Counted from the first letter of the stretch, positions 32,390 to 43,119 are shown. The stretch is 64,000 bases of DNA from Molanna angustata (GCA_963576475.1 OY754979.1:31856278-31920277), one strand, 5' to 3'. Program-made: numbers and translations. The notes: generated from the sequence alone by a model not told the origin.

Positions 32390-32950
32390 TTTTTTTTTAA
32401 GTTTTACATTATAATAATTGTGATCTCACTAGCCTACAGGCTATCAGTGAGTTTCTCATACAAAAGGCGAGTACATTTTACATTCCTTAAGTTACATAAT
32501 AAAAATTATAATATGAGATACATGTATAATGGGTATTTTAAATAAAAAAAATGATTTGGTCTACATATATATTTTTTCCTGAATCCTGGACGACCGTTTC
32601 AGCTTATTAGGCCCTTATCAACTGGTAAACATAGAAACTCTGCTTTTTCTTATATACTAAAATGTGGTACATTTTTGCAATTATGAATATTATGGAATTC
32701 TACATATTCAACACCGTCAGTATTGACAAAATTAAAAAAATATGAGATACATGTTTTTTTTTATAATTACAGCTTATAAGTGAGTCAAATGTTTTTAATT
32801 ACTTTATACGGTATATTTTTTACATACAGTTTTAACCGAGGATATTTTATCAAATTTATCCATACCACTTGGAAAGGTGTTAAATATTTTCGGCATGCTT
32901 ACTTTCAGTGTCCTTTCGCCGTACCTAATAGTACTTGTGTAACTATGTAC
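32390..32950 (-). mobile_element. LINE-K 3' end, copy 2 (carries retroposon RP1)
   Basis: Plus-strand order is poly-T, TTTTACATTATAATAATTGT, GATCTCACTAGCCTACAGGC, [RP1 insertion], TATAATTACAGCTTATAAGT, then the RT-tail block TTTATCCATACCACTTGGAA. Read on the minus strand this is an ORF tail, 3' UTR and poly(A). It is the empty-site reference for the MITE at 26808. Confidence 0.65.
32512..32754 (+). mobile_element. Retroposon RP1, 215 bp, with 14-bp target duplication
   Basis: The element (32526-32740) starts ATAATGGGTATTTTAAAT and ends GACAAAATTAAAAAAA. TATGAGATACATGT at 32512-32525 is repeated exactly at 32741-32754. The uninterrupted host sequence TATGGGATACATGTTTTTTA is at 27350-27369. 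Length, poly(A) and target duplication fit L1/Jockey-type target-primed insertion. No tRNA- or 7SL-like head was recognised. It could be a SINE of unknown origin or a LINE end. A second copy at 7369 shares both ends. Confidence 0.8.
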
Positions 32951-33465
32951 CTACGTATAATTTTTAATCTGAATCCTAGCATAAATGTGAAGACGATTCT
33001 CGGGCACAACTCGTGTAAACGGGCCTTTACTGCTCTCAAAAGAATTTTTAAACACAATGGACCGGGCTGGTTGTAGTGATTGGCTGTGAGATAAAAAGAG
33101 AGAATTCAGAGAATTTTCTTTAATAAAATAATAGATTCTTTAATGTATCCACATTACAGAAAATGTTCCGGATGAGTTATGAAGACTTTGTAATCTCAGG
33201 AGCGTATCTCTTTGTTAAGACATCACTTGAAAATAAACTCGGATTTTTAATGCAGTTTTATGAGGGTAATTTTCTTAAGAGAGATTTCATCGTCATTTTT
33301 ATGTCAGGTTATAACGATTTAATTTTTATTTCATTTTTAAAACGATTTTATTTTTTTGTGGCTGTTGTATAAATATCGTTGACTATCATAACCTATTGTT
33401 CTAAGGTCCTAAAATTAAAATAAAATTAATATTGATACTGTCTGTAAAATAACCTAAACTTTCAA
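32951..33465. other. Sequence with no recognised feature
   Basis: A plus frame reads KTILGHNSCKRAFTALKRIF at 32992-33051 and may belong to the LINE neighbourhood, but I cannot name it. The rest is AT-rich. Confidence 0.3.
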
Positions 33466-33469
33466 TAAT

Positions 33470-33775
33470 TGGACTATTTGTTCGTATGATCATATTATAG
33501 ATCATATTAAAGAAAATTATCATAGTTTCGATAATAATAGTGGTTTTCAAATTATACGCGTTCACAAACAGGGTCATAGATTAGATAATTTAGAAGCTTT
33601 AGAAATTAGGAAAGCAGTAAAAAAAAGGCGAAAATATTATAAATAACCAAATTTTAACAAATAGTCCAATCATAAATATGTTTCCTTTGGAAAAATTGAC
33701 CCCGCCCCCATTACCACCCCCCTCACCCCCTCTACTCCCACCTCGCAACAACAGTAACACACAATCGTAGAAAGT
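33470..33775 (+). pseudogene. Penelope-like element, C-terminal (GIY-YIG side) remnant
   Basis: Plus frames give HIKENYHSFDNNSGFQIIRV + HKQGHRLDNLEALEIRKAVK. After one frameshift at the A-run near 33620 they give GENIINNQILTNSPIINM, then PLEKL and a proline-rich end PPPLPPPSPPLLPPR up to a TAG near 33768. H.ENNHSF...K.GRLN.LE.lEI and NDQ..-like blocks with a proline-rich tail are characteristic of the end of Penelope-like element ORFs (after RT, at the GIY-YIG endonuclease). The RT domain is absent. A related 3' region is inverted at 46925-47060. Confidence 0.65.
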
Positions 33776-33789
33776 AGAAAGTTAGTTAT

Positions 33790-33835
33790 AATCAGTCCTG
33801 AGGAGGAAGCAGTCGCTTCGAAACCGGTAGACTTT
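33790..33835 (+). ncRNA. Hammerhead-ribozyme-like motif
   Basis: AGTC (33794) - CTGAGGA (33798-33804) - GGAAGC AGTC GCTTC (stem II) - GAAAC (33820-33824) - CGGTA - GACT (33830-33833). AGTC pairs with GACT as stem I, AC pairs with GT as a two-base stem III, and GTA would be the cleavage triplet. One extra G sits before stem II. It lies 20 bp after the Penelope-like ORF end, where such ribozymes are known in these elements. Activity is unknown and the extra base may disable it. Confidence 0.5.
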
Positions 33836-33937
33836 TAAAAATAACCCAAAAAGTGGTGTAAACAAAGTTATTTGTGTTTTTTAAAAGTTTTTTAAAAATG
33901 TACCAAAAGGTTAATTCAGAAATTATTAATAATAGAT

Positions 33938-33983
33938 CACAATTTGCTATTGAATTTAATTGTCATTAAATTCAATAGCAAAT
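33938..33983. repeat. Perfect 19-bp-arm hairpin
   Basis: ATTTGCTATTGAATTTAAT, loop TGTC, then its exact inverse. Lies 100 bp after the hammerhead-like motif. Might be a palindromic junction of two element ends. Confidence 0.75.
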
Positions 33984-33999
33984 ATAGTATTTCCAGAGT

Positions 34000-35475
34000 T
34001 AAAATAACACCAATTGATCAATTTCCAACGCCGCTCTCATCAAAACGCCGATATATGAATTGATCAATTTTATTTGTAGGTTTTACTGAAAGTACCCGAC
34101 AAGCGTTGCAAATTCAATCAAAGAAATAAAGTATTTGTGTGCTTGTGTGACTGTCAACCCTTCAGTTCCGTTCCTCGTTATCGTTAAATGAATTCCATGT
34201 AGATAATTTTCATTAGTTCTTTTCTGAGATGTCATATAAATAAATTGAATATAATTCAGAAACTTTTTAAAGTATGCGCTTCACAACTGATAGTCACTGA
34301 ACGCATACAGGACACATATTTTTACATGCTTTCAATCAATTACACAGTCAATCTGGATCGTGATCCATGATCAAAATCAACTATCATGATTTGATGTACC
34401 TACATGAAAAAGATAAATAAATTGTCCTGATTAATATAAAACGACAACCCGTTAATCAATCAATTATACAGTCAATCTTTGTAATTGGAGCGATCATTGA
34501 TGTTAGGTCACGGATCGTAATCCAAATTGACTGTGTACGGGCTGTTGTGTAGGTATATCGTTGCTACAAGCAATACGCGATATGTACAAGTCCACGTGAA
34601 AAAATAAAAAAAAAAAAAAACTAGCGGAAATCCCATCGGCGATCGCAAATCATTTGACTGAAGGTGAAATAAAATATTATGTTGGCTATCATCATCGGGA
34701 GATTTAGTGCGAACAGACCGCCACATGTTTGGGATCCTGCCAGCTAGCGCCAGATTGTTCGGGAATCATTGAAATATGCGCAGTCAGATGATTTCTTCAA
34801 TCGAGATGAACATATCTCTCTCCTCAATGATCGTGACACTGAAACATATATAAAAAAACTTGAAACTGTAAGGTCAGCTGGAAATAACGCTGTATCTAAC
34901 GCTTCTTTACAGACTACTTTTTTATACATCATCACACGGTGTCCCTGGTTATTATTTTATAATATTATGCAGAAAGAATCGAGCTCTATACATTGCTGCG
35001 TTTGCACACATTCATCGCCTCAAACATATTCCTCCGTCGTTCATCCTCATTGGCTCCTTGAACCAATCGCTCGACGAATTGTCTCCGGATGGTCATGGAC
35101 AGATCCAAGGTCTTCGTTATTCACAAACTTAACACTACACCCCATCGGGAACATTATAGAAGATTATTCCTGTTCTTCCCCGAGATGGCTGCGCTTCGGA
35201 CGATGCAAGACATAAGGCATATTTCTTACCATTGGATTTGATATTTTCCATGCATCCGATTTCGCTGAGATGATCAGGGCTTTTAAAATATAAAGCAACG
35301 AGTTGTAAACAAATTGACGGCAAACGTTCGTTTATATAAATTAAATGCAGTCCATTTAATGTTATCCAATTAAATTCCCTTCTGACCATCTCTCAGAGGA
35401 GTATAGTGTTCATAACATCCTTAAATTATTTGTTAAGCATGCAGTTTTTTACTGTTAATTCAATTACAAAAATGC
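34000..35475. other. Mixed sequence with decayed coding-like stretches
   Basis: 34690-34935 on the plus strand reads GRFSANRPPHVWDPAS, a stop, then RQIVRESLKYAQSDDFFNRD and EHISLLNDRDTETYIKKLET. The composition is protein-like, but no family was recognised. 34940-35215 has higher GC and reads through several frames without a known motif. It could be an old TE or pseudogene. I do not assign it. Confidence 0.3.
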
Positions 35476-35479
35476 ACTA

Positions 35480-35720
35480 TTACCAAGACATCCTCTGTTT
35501 TGTCACATGCCTCCGATGGCAAAATTTAAATCGAGGTATAGTTCCCTGACCACGACATCCCCGCTTCAGGTGCCACCAGAAAGGGCACGGCAAGAACACT
35601 GAATTCATCAGTATAGTGGAGGTCCAAACAAGCTGTCGGAGACTTTGGGAGCGGGACACCATCTACCCTACCACACATGGAAGACACTTAATAGACTCCT
35701 TGTAGGTGTCACGAGGTGTA
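35480..35720 (-). repeat. Dispersed repeat shared with 13215-13470 (inverse)
   Basis: CCAAGACATCCTCTGTTTTG, CAGGTGCCACCAGAAAGGGC and GTGGAGGTCCAAACAAGC match the other copy in inverse order. The minus frame keeps MNSVFLPCPFWWHLKRG. Confidence 0.6.
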
Positions 35721-35739
35721 AAAATAATTTATATATTAA

Positions 35740-36955
35740 GTAGATGATAGGACATATCAGTAATCCTCCAAAACTAAACTACATATATATTGATTCACGG
35801 CTCAAAGCCCTTTACAAAATTAAATATTACATGACACAGCATAAACCAAAGAAATACAATTTATAAACATCTAGACATAACAATGGTAGCATAGGATATA
35901 ATATATTTAAAGAAAATATTTTATATCATAAAGAAAAATAAAAACATATAAGAAAGGTAAATTAAACACCAAAGTACATACATTAATAACCAAAGAATAA
36001 ATAAATAAAAAAAAACTCAAATAAAAAATACTACATAGCATGAACATTACTGACTGAATAATATAAAAATTAATGATGTGAATAATTACCTACATACTTA
36101 GCCACACTGAATCAGAGAATGCTGCCAGATGTGATTATATATTACATTATGGAATTAAATAAAATAAAAATGTAAAAATATATAAAAATGTATAAAAATG
36201 AAAAAAATATATAAAAATGAAAACAACTGACTACACAATTATTTGGGGGTATGTTTTTGAAAAACTTTATAGGTATACATACATTATACAGCTTACCGTT
36301 ATACGCTGCTTACGCTGCAGACGGCATTAAAGGAAAATGAAAATCATAAATTAAACGCCAAATATAGAATTGAGGATAATATATTCTGCAGGCGTTGTCG
36401 ATAATTGCCTTAAATTCTTCGCCAATTCCTGCGAATCCGTCATCACAACTATTTCCTGCCATATTCGAAACGTCAACTTGACATCTCACCCCCTGTTTAA
36501 TGCGCCATCTGTCGGGATAAATCTGAATAATGAAAACGGATCAGGAAGTCTTTATTGCTAATCGGCCAACTAGTAAAATGTTGTTGGTTTTCGATACGCG
36601 ACATCTTCATTGTAATACGAAAACATTATTCTAATTATTGCGTAAAGTAAAACTTGATTGATATTTATTTCTACGTATTTTACTATTTTTCAGATATGAC
36701 GAATGTTTCGCTATTCGACTGATAAAATACAAATTAAATAAATTTCGCCAATTAGCGCCATTTTACCTTTGTCTCTTTAATGTCTGCCTTTTTAACATGG
36801 AATTATACAAAAAAATATACCTATTTAATTGTACTTACCATTCTTACGATGCTCGGCATTGAGCGGTACCGATGAATGGGATAGCGTTTTCGATCTTCAT
36901 TAAATTGAATGTAAAATTATATATGATAATTTTTACAATTCATTTAGATTATGGA
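35740..36955. other. A-rich sequence, possible antisense LINE UTR
   Basis: 35785-35830 (TATTGATTCACGGCTCAAAG + CCCTTTACAAAATT) resembles antisense LINE 3' ends. The rest is low-complexity A-rich DNA without a feature. Confidence 0.25.
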
Positions 36956-36959
36956 GATC

Positions 36960-37325
36960 TATCATGAAGTGACAGTTTCAAACAAATTAATAATAAGCTG
37001 AAATACCACCGCCATGCCTATGAAATGCCGAAGAAACTTTTTTATTGAGAAATCGGTTTGTAAACAATGAAAACAACAATGCTTATACATGAAGTGACAA
37101 CGCTTTCACACAGATGTCACCCTTGAACCGCGCAAGAATTATAAATTCATGTTTACTTGCATTTATCAATGTGTATGTAAATCCAATATTGCGCATAAGG
37201 TGTTGCACACGTAAACCAGCCGATGACAAGTCTCAAGCCAATACTATATAAAAATAAGTAGGTGCTTTGAGTTCCTGCTTCTCCTTTAATACTCCAACTT
37301 TGTCTCTATTGAGATGTTAGAAATA
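36960..37325. mobile_element. MITE family B, diverged copy
   Basis: Shares GAGAAATCGGTTTGTAAACA, GTGACAACGCTTTCACACAG, ACGTAAACCAGCCGATGACA and ACTCCAACTTTGTCTCTATT with the complete copy. The left TIR is missing. Confidence 0.7.
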
Positions 37326-37364
37326 GGTCATTTTATTTTTAGATTAATTCTCGGGAAACTAACA

Positions 37365-37556
37365 GGTAGGTACTATGTCAAATATTAATTTAACACGCAC
37401 CCAATAACAAGTTGCCACATTCTGGACATTGTATATTAATCGTCTCACACATCCAGACTGAAAACACAATAAAAAACTGTGTCTCCACCGGGTATCAAAC
37501 CCGGGACTCTTGGATTAGTAGTAAGATACCTAACCAACTGAGCCACTAAGGCCGAC
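37365..37556 (-). mobile_element. tRNA-derived SINE family 2, copy a
   Basis: On the minus strand it reads TTAGTGGCTCAGTTGGTTAG (A box), GAGTCCCGGGTTTGATACCC (B box), GGTGGAGACACAG, then CAGTCTGGATGTGTGAGACG and TTGTTATTGGGTGCGTGTTA. Other copies are at 39823 and 47984. The arm between the boxes (TTACTACTAATCC) is closest to tRNA-Lys, but pairing is degraded. Confidence 0.85.
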
Positions 37557-37571
37557 ATTTATATTTATTAA

Positions 37572-38450
37572 TATATTAAAAATTGCGAAATCATAACTTC
37601 CCACTATATCTCCTTGGGTTAGTGAGGAGCAGTGGCGACTGGTCGATTGTATTTTTGATCATTTTTGGTAGTGCAATTTTTTCCTGAATTAATAATAAAT
37701 TAATAGGTATTTAAACCATAAATACAATATAGGATATTTAAACAAATGTATTAAAGTCACAGTATTTGTTTTCAAATAATTTTAAAAACCGCGCCAGCGT
37801 TCTCTTTTATAAGTGATATTGTTATTTTACAATATTGTTTCACTGATTTATCAACAGATGTCGTGAAGACAAATGTATGGGAGTATTATTCATACAATTT
37901 TCGTCTCAATCAAGTATTAATATACTAAGTAATTAGGTCTAAAGTTGTGTGTCAATATGTGACACTCGTATTTTAGTCGCGGAATCGGCTGTATGTCATG
38001 TATACGTGGCACTCATCTCTTTCAATACGAATGGCTAATGAATTAGAGAGCGAGATAGATGTATACATACTAATTACATCTAAGATATGATAAGCTTAGT
38101 GCAGCGCACGAGCCTGCACGAGTCTGCCTTATGAATTCAGTACAAGTACCTATCGCTATTTCATCTGCCAGGGGACTATCTCTTTCTCTTCATACATACG
38201 CTGTATTAAAAAGAAATCAATTTTCGTGCGATATGGATATCGCACGCCATACATTACATAATGATAATATTTGTATTGCGGTAGATTTCATTATAATATG
38301 ATGTCGATTGCGAGTAATAAATTAAAGCGTAAAAATATATTAAAAACATATTTTAATATTAATTTTTAGAATATAACATTTAAAAATTGGTAGTGCAATT
38401 GATCCAACGCACTTCATATAGAGTCGCCGCTGGTGAGGAGTAAAAATATT
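37572..38450 (+). repeat. Dispersed repeat family O, copy 3 (split)
   Basis: AATTGCGAAATCATAACTTC + CCACTATATC and TTGGGTTAGTGAGGAG run up to 37629, and TAAAAATATTCG continues after 38440. The two halves join exactly at the hAT-type target duplication. Confidence 0.65.
37622..38440. mobile_element. hAT-type MITE, 803 bp
   Basis: The element (37630-38432) starts CAGTGGCGACTGG and ends GAGTCGCCGCTG (10 of 11 terminal bases inverse). It is flanked by GTGAGGAG at 37622-37629 and 38433-38440. An 8-bp duplication and CAG.GGC ends are the hAT hallmark. TGGTAGTGCAATT appears near the left end, and its inverse near the right end. No transposase ORF. Empty sites are visible in the other family O copies. 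Confidence 0.88.
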
Positions 38451-39070
38451 CGAGTAATTATTGTTAACATAACTGCGTATAGGATTTCGAATATAATTAT
38501 TTTCGTCCTTAAACGAAACAGATAACAAACATCTAAATAACTCAGGTCCTTGAATTCTTTATCATCCACTCAGTCATTAATTGCGCCGTTATTTTTATGA
38601 TCCGGGATGCTGTAAAAATGTCCAATTTTCATTTTCTCCGGTAGATTAGAGGCGATTAAGCTGTTGGAATACTCCCCACCCCCTATACCCTACATTCCTC
38701 TAAGTATCCTCCCTTCTACACATAAACCTGATCTTGATGTTCTTCATAACTGGAGGTAGGTACCCACTCGGAGCCCTCATCCCATTTACAACCAGATTTT
38801 TCACATCCATCAATATTTAGCATCGGCTGACAGCCAGGAAACTCGGTGCGGGACACAATACCCACTGAAATTATTAGAGAGATATCAACAGAGAGATTCC
38901 ATCAATATAACATACTCTAAATTTTCGGGATAAATTTAGATGATAAACATGAAAGTCGGTTGAAATATATTATATATATATTTTTTTATTGAAACCAAAA
39001 TACATAATAAAATAAATATAAGAAAAAAATACAAATCAGCACAAATAATATATAATCAAATGGTATATAG
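38451..39070. other. Sequence with no recognised feature
   Basis: No coding signal. A pyrimidine-rich stretch is at 38670-38730. Confidence 0.3.
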
Positions 39071-39071
39071 A

Positions 39072-39250
39072 TGGGTCGATGGCAGAGCGGTTAGCGTGCT
39101 GGGCTAGTAATCCAGTGGTCGCGAGTTTGAATCCTGCCTCGACCGATTTCGTTCACCTATAGCACAAGCATTTATGCTTATATTAGAGAACGTAGGAAGA
39201 TGTATATGTAATTGTTTATTAACAAGGATATATTCATTTTTTATAAATAA
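39072..39250 (+). mobile_element. tRNA-derived SINE family 1, copy d (best head)
   Basis: TGGGTCGATGGCAGAGCGGT + TAGCGTGCTGGGCTAGTAAT, TCGCGAGTTTGAATCCTGCC and TCGACCGATTTCGTTCACC. The acceptor stem GGTCGA/TCGACC and the anticodon arm CTGGG/TCCAG are intact. Body ATAGCACAAGCATTTATGC. Tail AACAAGGATATATTCATTTT then A-rich. Confidence 0.9.
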
Positions 39251-39354
39251 AAAATATTTAATGAACTGATAGACAATATCATATTTGGAGGAAGATGTTT
39301 TATATTAAATAAAATCCTTTTGAACACGCACATAATATGTAATATAATCCTTCT

Positions 39355-39655
39355 GATAAAATCAATTTACATATTGAGATGGTTTGGGCACTTGGAAAAA
39401 ACGAATGATCAACGCCTGATGAAATAAATATACAAAGCTGACAGGAACGAAATAACAGGTCGAGGGCGACCAAGAAAAGTATGGCCAGACCATTTGAACG
39501 ATATTCTGTAAGATGGAAATTCAAGAAGCCTGAACAACAGACGAACATGCATGAGACAAAACATGAATTTTGACGAGGCGATGAATGTGGGCCAGGATAC
39601 AAAAATGTGGCGATCGGTTCTCTATGCCTACCCCATGAGGGCTGTAGCATGATGG
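39355..39655 (+). pseudogene. RTE-clade LINE, C-terminal RT fragment
   Basis: Plus-strand reading: LRWFGHLEKTNDQRLMK, stop, IYKADRNEITGRGRPRKVWP, then NNRRTCMRQNMNFDEAMNVG and SVLYAYPMRAVA. It is co-linear with 14716-15003 with two stops. Inactive. Confidence 0.8.
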
Positions 39656-39822
39656 ATATTATATGATTAAAATTGGAGAGATAAGATTTCCAAAATTTAT
39701 ATCAGTTTCTGACAGTTTCACTCTCCACCTCTATGTGAACAGAAATAATTTTAAAATTGAGGAGGTCATTTTTAAGATTAATTTCTCAGACTGTAATGAA
39801 GTAGTTATAATTTATTTTCGGC

Positions 39823-40035
39823 TTTCGTGGCTCAGTTGGTTGGGTATCTGACTGCTGATCCAAGGGTCCTGGGTTCGATTCCCGGTGGAGACACAGTTTT
39901 TAAATTATTGAGTTTTCAGTCTGGATCTGTGAGATAATAAATATCGTCTCCAGAATGTGGCAACTTTTTATTGCGTGCGTGTTAAATAATTATTTGACGT
40001 AGTACCTGTAAGTTGCCAGAAAGGAATTAAATATG
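39823..40035 (+). mobile_element. tRNA-derived SINE family 2, copy b
   Basis: GGCTTTCGTGGCTCAGTTGG + TTGGGTATCTGACTGC, GGTCCTGGGTTCGATTCCCG + GTGGAGACACAG, then TCTGGATCTGTGAGATAATA and GTACCTGTAAGTTGCC at the end. Confidence 0.88.
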
Positions 40036-40374
40036 AAATTGTACGATCGGAGAGATGAATGATGTTCAAGATGTTGTCAGATGGAGGAGACAAGGAAGAT
40101 GATATTGGAGAGACGATAAGAAGAGACTTATGTACTCCCACATCTTGCCCTGTAATATGAAAAATGAAAAGAAAGAAAAATGTCTGGGAAACCCCCCAGA
40201 TGGAATGACACCTGGGAAAAAACATCACAAGAGGCAGCAAATATTGCACAAACAGGCTCCAGTTATCTATAACCAATGTAAGAAGAAGTTTTACCGTGAT
40301 TTTTTTGTATTTGTGGCGTATGGTGTATGACGTTCGGCGTAAGGATTTTTGTATTCCTCAATACAGCCCAAACA

Positions 40375-40567
40375 ATAACATTCATACGTGTTCGTCTCCT
40401 GTACACACTTCTTACAATTCAGACTTTCTGAATCTCGATGACATGGTCGTGCAATCCTTTTCTTGGGCGCCCCCGACCTCTTATTCTGTTCCTATTAGTT
40501 TTGTACATTTTCTTCGTCAGGCGTTCTTCCTTTTTTCTTCCCAAGTGTCCAAACAAACTATGTCAAT
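40375..40567 (-). pseudogene. RTE-clade LINE fragment, cut by a TIR element
   Basis: On the minus strand it contains LFGHLGRKKEERLTKKMYK (from CTTCGTCAGGCGTTCTTCC) and NRIRGRGRPRKGLHDH. It is interrupted at 40567 by the element at 40568-41458. The sequence after the element (GTGTTAATTTT) continues the RTE alignment (compare TCAATGTGTTCACTTTTGTT at 14994). Confidence 0.7.
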
Positions 40568-41458
40568 ATCGCGCATCGGCAACGAGAGTGTCACAACACA
40601 AAAATGTAGTTTTTAGAAAAACGCATTTTAATATTTTTTGTATCGGAAAATCTCATTTAAAATTTATTGAGATGACATATTGGAAATGTAATGCTATATT
40701 TAATTAGATTAATCAATGTACTATTATAATATTTTCACAGACTTTCAAAAATTGAATTGATAGGGATCTCATTAAAAAGGCATAATTGGTGAACGTTGCG
40801 CAAGCGCATAAAGTGATCACGTAAACCAGCCGATGACAGGTCGTAAGCCCTGTAGGTGCCTTGATTTCCCGGTTCTCCTAGAATAAATATTCTAACTTCG
40901 TCTCTATTGAGATAATTAAAAATCTGTTAAAAAATATTTTCACAGACATAAAAATCTTTTGATCATTTGTATATTTTTTTAATTTATTTAAAAAAGTTCT
41001 CCTGATGTGTCTTTTTTTAGAAAAAAATGAATGTATTTACATGAAATAAAACAATATGTTTAATTATTATATTGTTGTGACTATTTTATTCGCTATCTTT
41101 ATATAATATTTCATAAGAATTACTCAAAAATATTGTCATATCACATATTGTGTCTCTATTTTTTCCAAAATAAAAGTAAACACATGAATGCTACTTAACG
41201 CAACAGGGTAATTAAACAGGTTATTACACTACTACACACACCAAACGCACGTCCACTCTATACTAACGTTGATATGACACTATAGTTGCCGCAGATGTTA
41301 GACAACTGGCTCTGTAAAAAAGAGTATTTTGCGCCAAATCTCTGCAAGGAACTGCACTATATAATTATGAAGTTCAAGAAAGCCGATCTTATGGCATACC
41401 TACATAAGTCAATTTCGTATTTTTATGTGTTGTGACACTCTCGTTGCCGATGCGCGAT
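40568..41458. mobile_element. 891-bp element with 33-bp perfect TIRs
   Basis: ATCGCGCATCGGCAACGAGA + GTGTCACAACACA at the left is exactly inverse at the right end. It sits inside the RTE fragment, so the insertion point is known. No duplication longer than AT is evident. It carries a fragment of MITE family B (40740-40935), so it is itself a host for a later insertion or a chimera. No transposase ORF. Superfamily unassigned. Confidence 0.75.
40740..40935. mobile_element. MITE family B, right-end fragment
   Basis: AGGGATCTCATTAAAAAGGC to TTAAAAATCTGTTAAAAAAT, nearly identical to 22395-22566. Confidence 0.85.
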
Positions 41459-41814
41459 GTGTTAATTTTAATTTCATTTCATATATTCAGATCCAAGTAA
41501 AATCATATTGGTTTAATTATCTTTACTAAAAATAATGAACCAGATAAGTATCTGTGTTCGTAGCCAGCCCATTTAGAGAAAACATTGGTTCCCGTTAAAC
41601 AGCTGCCTCCCCATGCAATCTCGTGTCCATCTTGGACGATGGTAGATACTTGGTGACAGACACAATACAAAATTATTGAGATATTCATCATTCATCGTAT
41701 CAGCTGGATTCATCCTTTTGGTTGGTTTCCATCATACTTCATAATAGCCTTTATTATCTTATTCGTGATTCACGATTTGCATGTGCAAAATTTCTACATT
41801 CGCTGCATTAACTT

Positions 41815-41930
41815 ATGGACAATCAAACGAACGGAAAAAACGCCTGACTAAGAAAATATACAAAGCAAACAGAAATGGAACGAATGAGATGTTGGTATCG
41901 TCTAAGAAAATAAAAGAAATATAAAAACGA
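41815..41930 (+). pseudogene. RTE-clade LINE scrap
   Basis: GAACGGAAAAAACGCCTGAC + TAAGAAAATATACAAAGC translates to NERKKRLTKKIYKANRNGTN, the RLTKKIY block of the same RTE family. Confidence 0.6.
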
Positions 41931-42515
41931 CATCAAAAGCAGCAATGAAAACTAAAAAATAAAAACGATAAATATGCATTTAAAAGAATAAAATGATTTT
42001 AACACATTAATTTTACATCTATTATAGCAAATATGACTAAAAAACACATAGGTTGCAAACACAAAATATTTGTTTACATTCTTACTGTTTGAAGTCGGCA
42101 ACAAACAAACATTTTATGGAGCACACTCGACGCCGACGGCTTGTCTCTAAAATATACCATAATATTTAAGGATCCTTTTCACAAAATCATCGAGGATGCC
42201 ATTTTGTTGACTCTGTCAAGGAAAACGTCCTCTTCTAAGGAATTGTATACTGTGATCCAGACGACATGCATATAAGATTATTTTATCTGACTCAGTTCCA
42301 AAATGTGGATATTATTGTGATGCTATGTTGCACAAATTTAATATAATAATGTATATGTCTTGTTTTCGTGAATATCTCACCTCGATGTCGCTGAAAATGA
42401 TTAAGATGTACCATTTTGGATTTCTGTAAAATCTGCGAACTTACTTTACTATTCGTTTGGCATTTTTCTCTCTCCGGTGTAAAACTTCTTCGCCCGTGTG
42501 TGGGTTGCGTCACAA
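41931..42515. other. Sequence with no recognised feature
   Basis: No supported gene or repeat. Confidence 0.3.
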
Positions 42516-42519
42516 AAGT

Positions 42520-42740
42520 ATGTTAAAGCCTTAGCACCATCCCCGCCAGCCATTCCACTGCCTCTGGGGTAGCCCTGTGGATGTCCCGGAGGTCACCATT
42601 GAACTTTTTGAGTCGGCAGTCCTGCACTAGATATATGTCTTATTGTCTGCTCGGCTCCACACTCACAATCAGGGTTATCCCTTTTCCACCACCTCCAGAG
42701 TAAGTGGTTGCAGCAACCCTGCTCCGTTCTTACTCTATTT
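42520..42740 (-). pseudogene. Non-LTR retrotransposon C-terminal zinc-knuckle-like tail
   Basis: The minus strand reads NRVRTEQGCCNHLLWRWWKR + DNPDCECGAEQTIRHI, then after a frameshift QDCRLKKFNGDLRDIHRATP and EAVEWLAGMVLRL. CECGAEQT..HI..DC is the Cys-His block at the end of many Jockey/R1-group ORFs. The frameshift makes it inactive. Confidence 0.65.
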
Positions 42741-43040
42741 AAAATCTGCGAAAAATATGTGTTTTAAGATTTTTTTCTGAACGAAAATAGGTTTTCTGTC
42801 TGAGAGTTTGTAGGAGCTTATTCCATGTATTTTGTCCTACCACAGCAAATGCACGATCGTCGAAACAAGTAGTGTGCATCCTGTTTATTTCAGATAGTTT
42901 TGCAACCATGGATGAAGATGCAAAACAATGATATGACTTTCTGTCGTTAATTGAAAGTGGAATGCAAAGTTGGGAGATATATGTAAGTAGGAGCCATACC
43001 GTGAAGTGCTTTGAAAAACATGACACAGAGCTTATAACAA
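42735..43040 (-). pseudogene. CR1-group LINE, C-terminal fragment
   Basis: The minus frame reads LCIPLSINDRKSYHCFASSS, MVAKLSEINRMHTTCFDDRA and FAVVGQNTWNKLLQTL. It is co-linear with the end of the 54727-55617 copy (ITEINRVNTSSFGDRAFAVAG). Only the last 90 codons remain. Confidence 0.8.
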
Positions 43041-43119
43041 AGGATTAGACAAGGTATTGATCACTGTCAGAAAAAAACTTATAGACGTTCTGGATACTAG
43101 ATACAACTAATATTACATA

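Noticed and set aside
39072..39146. Functional tRNA-Thr(AGT) gene
   Set aside because: The cloverleaf is good, but the sequence continues into a constant SINE body and A-rich tail shared with five other copies, so it is a SINE head.
39823..39895. Functional tRNA-Lys-like gene
   Set aside because: A and B boxes are good but the anticodon stem does not pair, and the same body follows in three copies.
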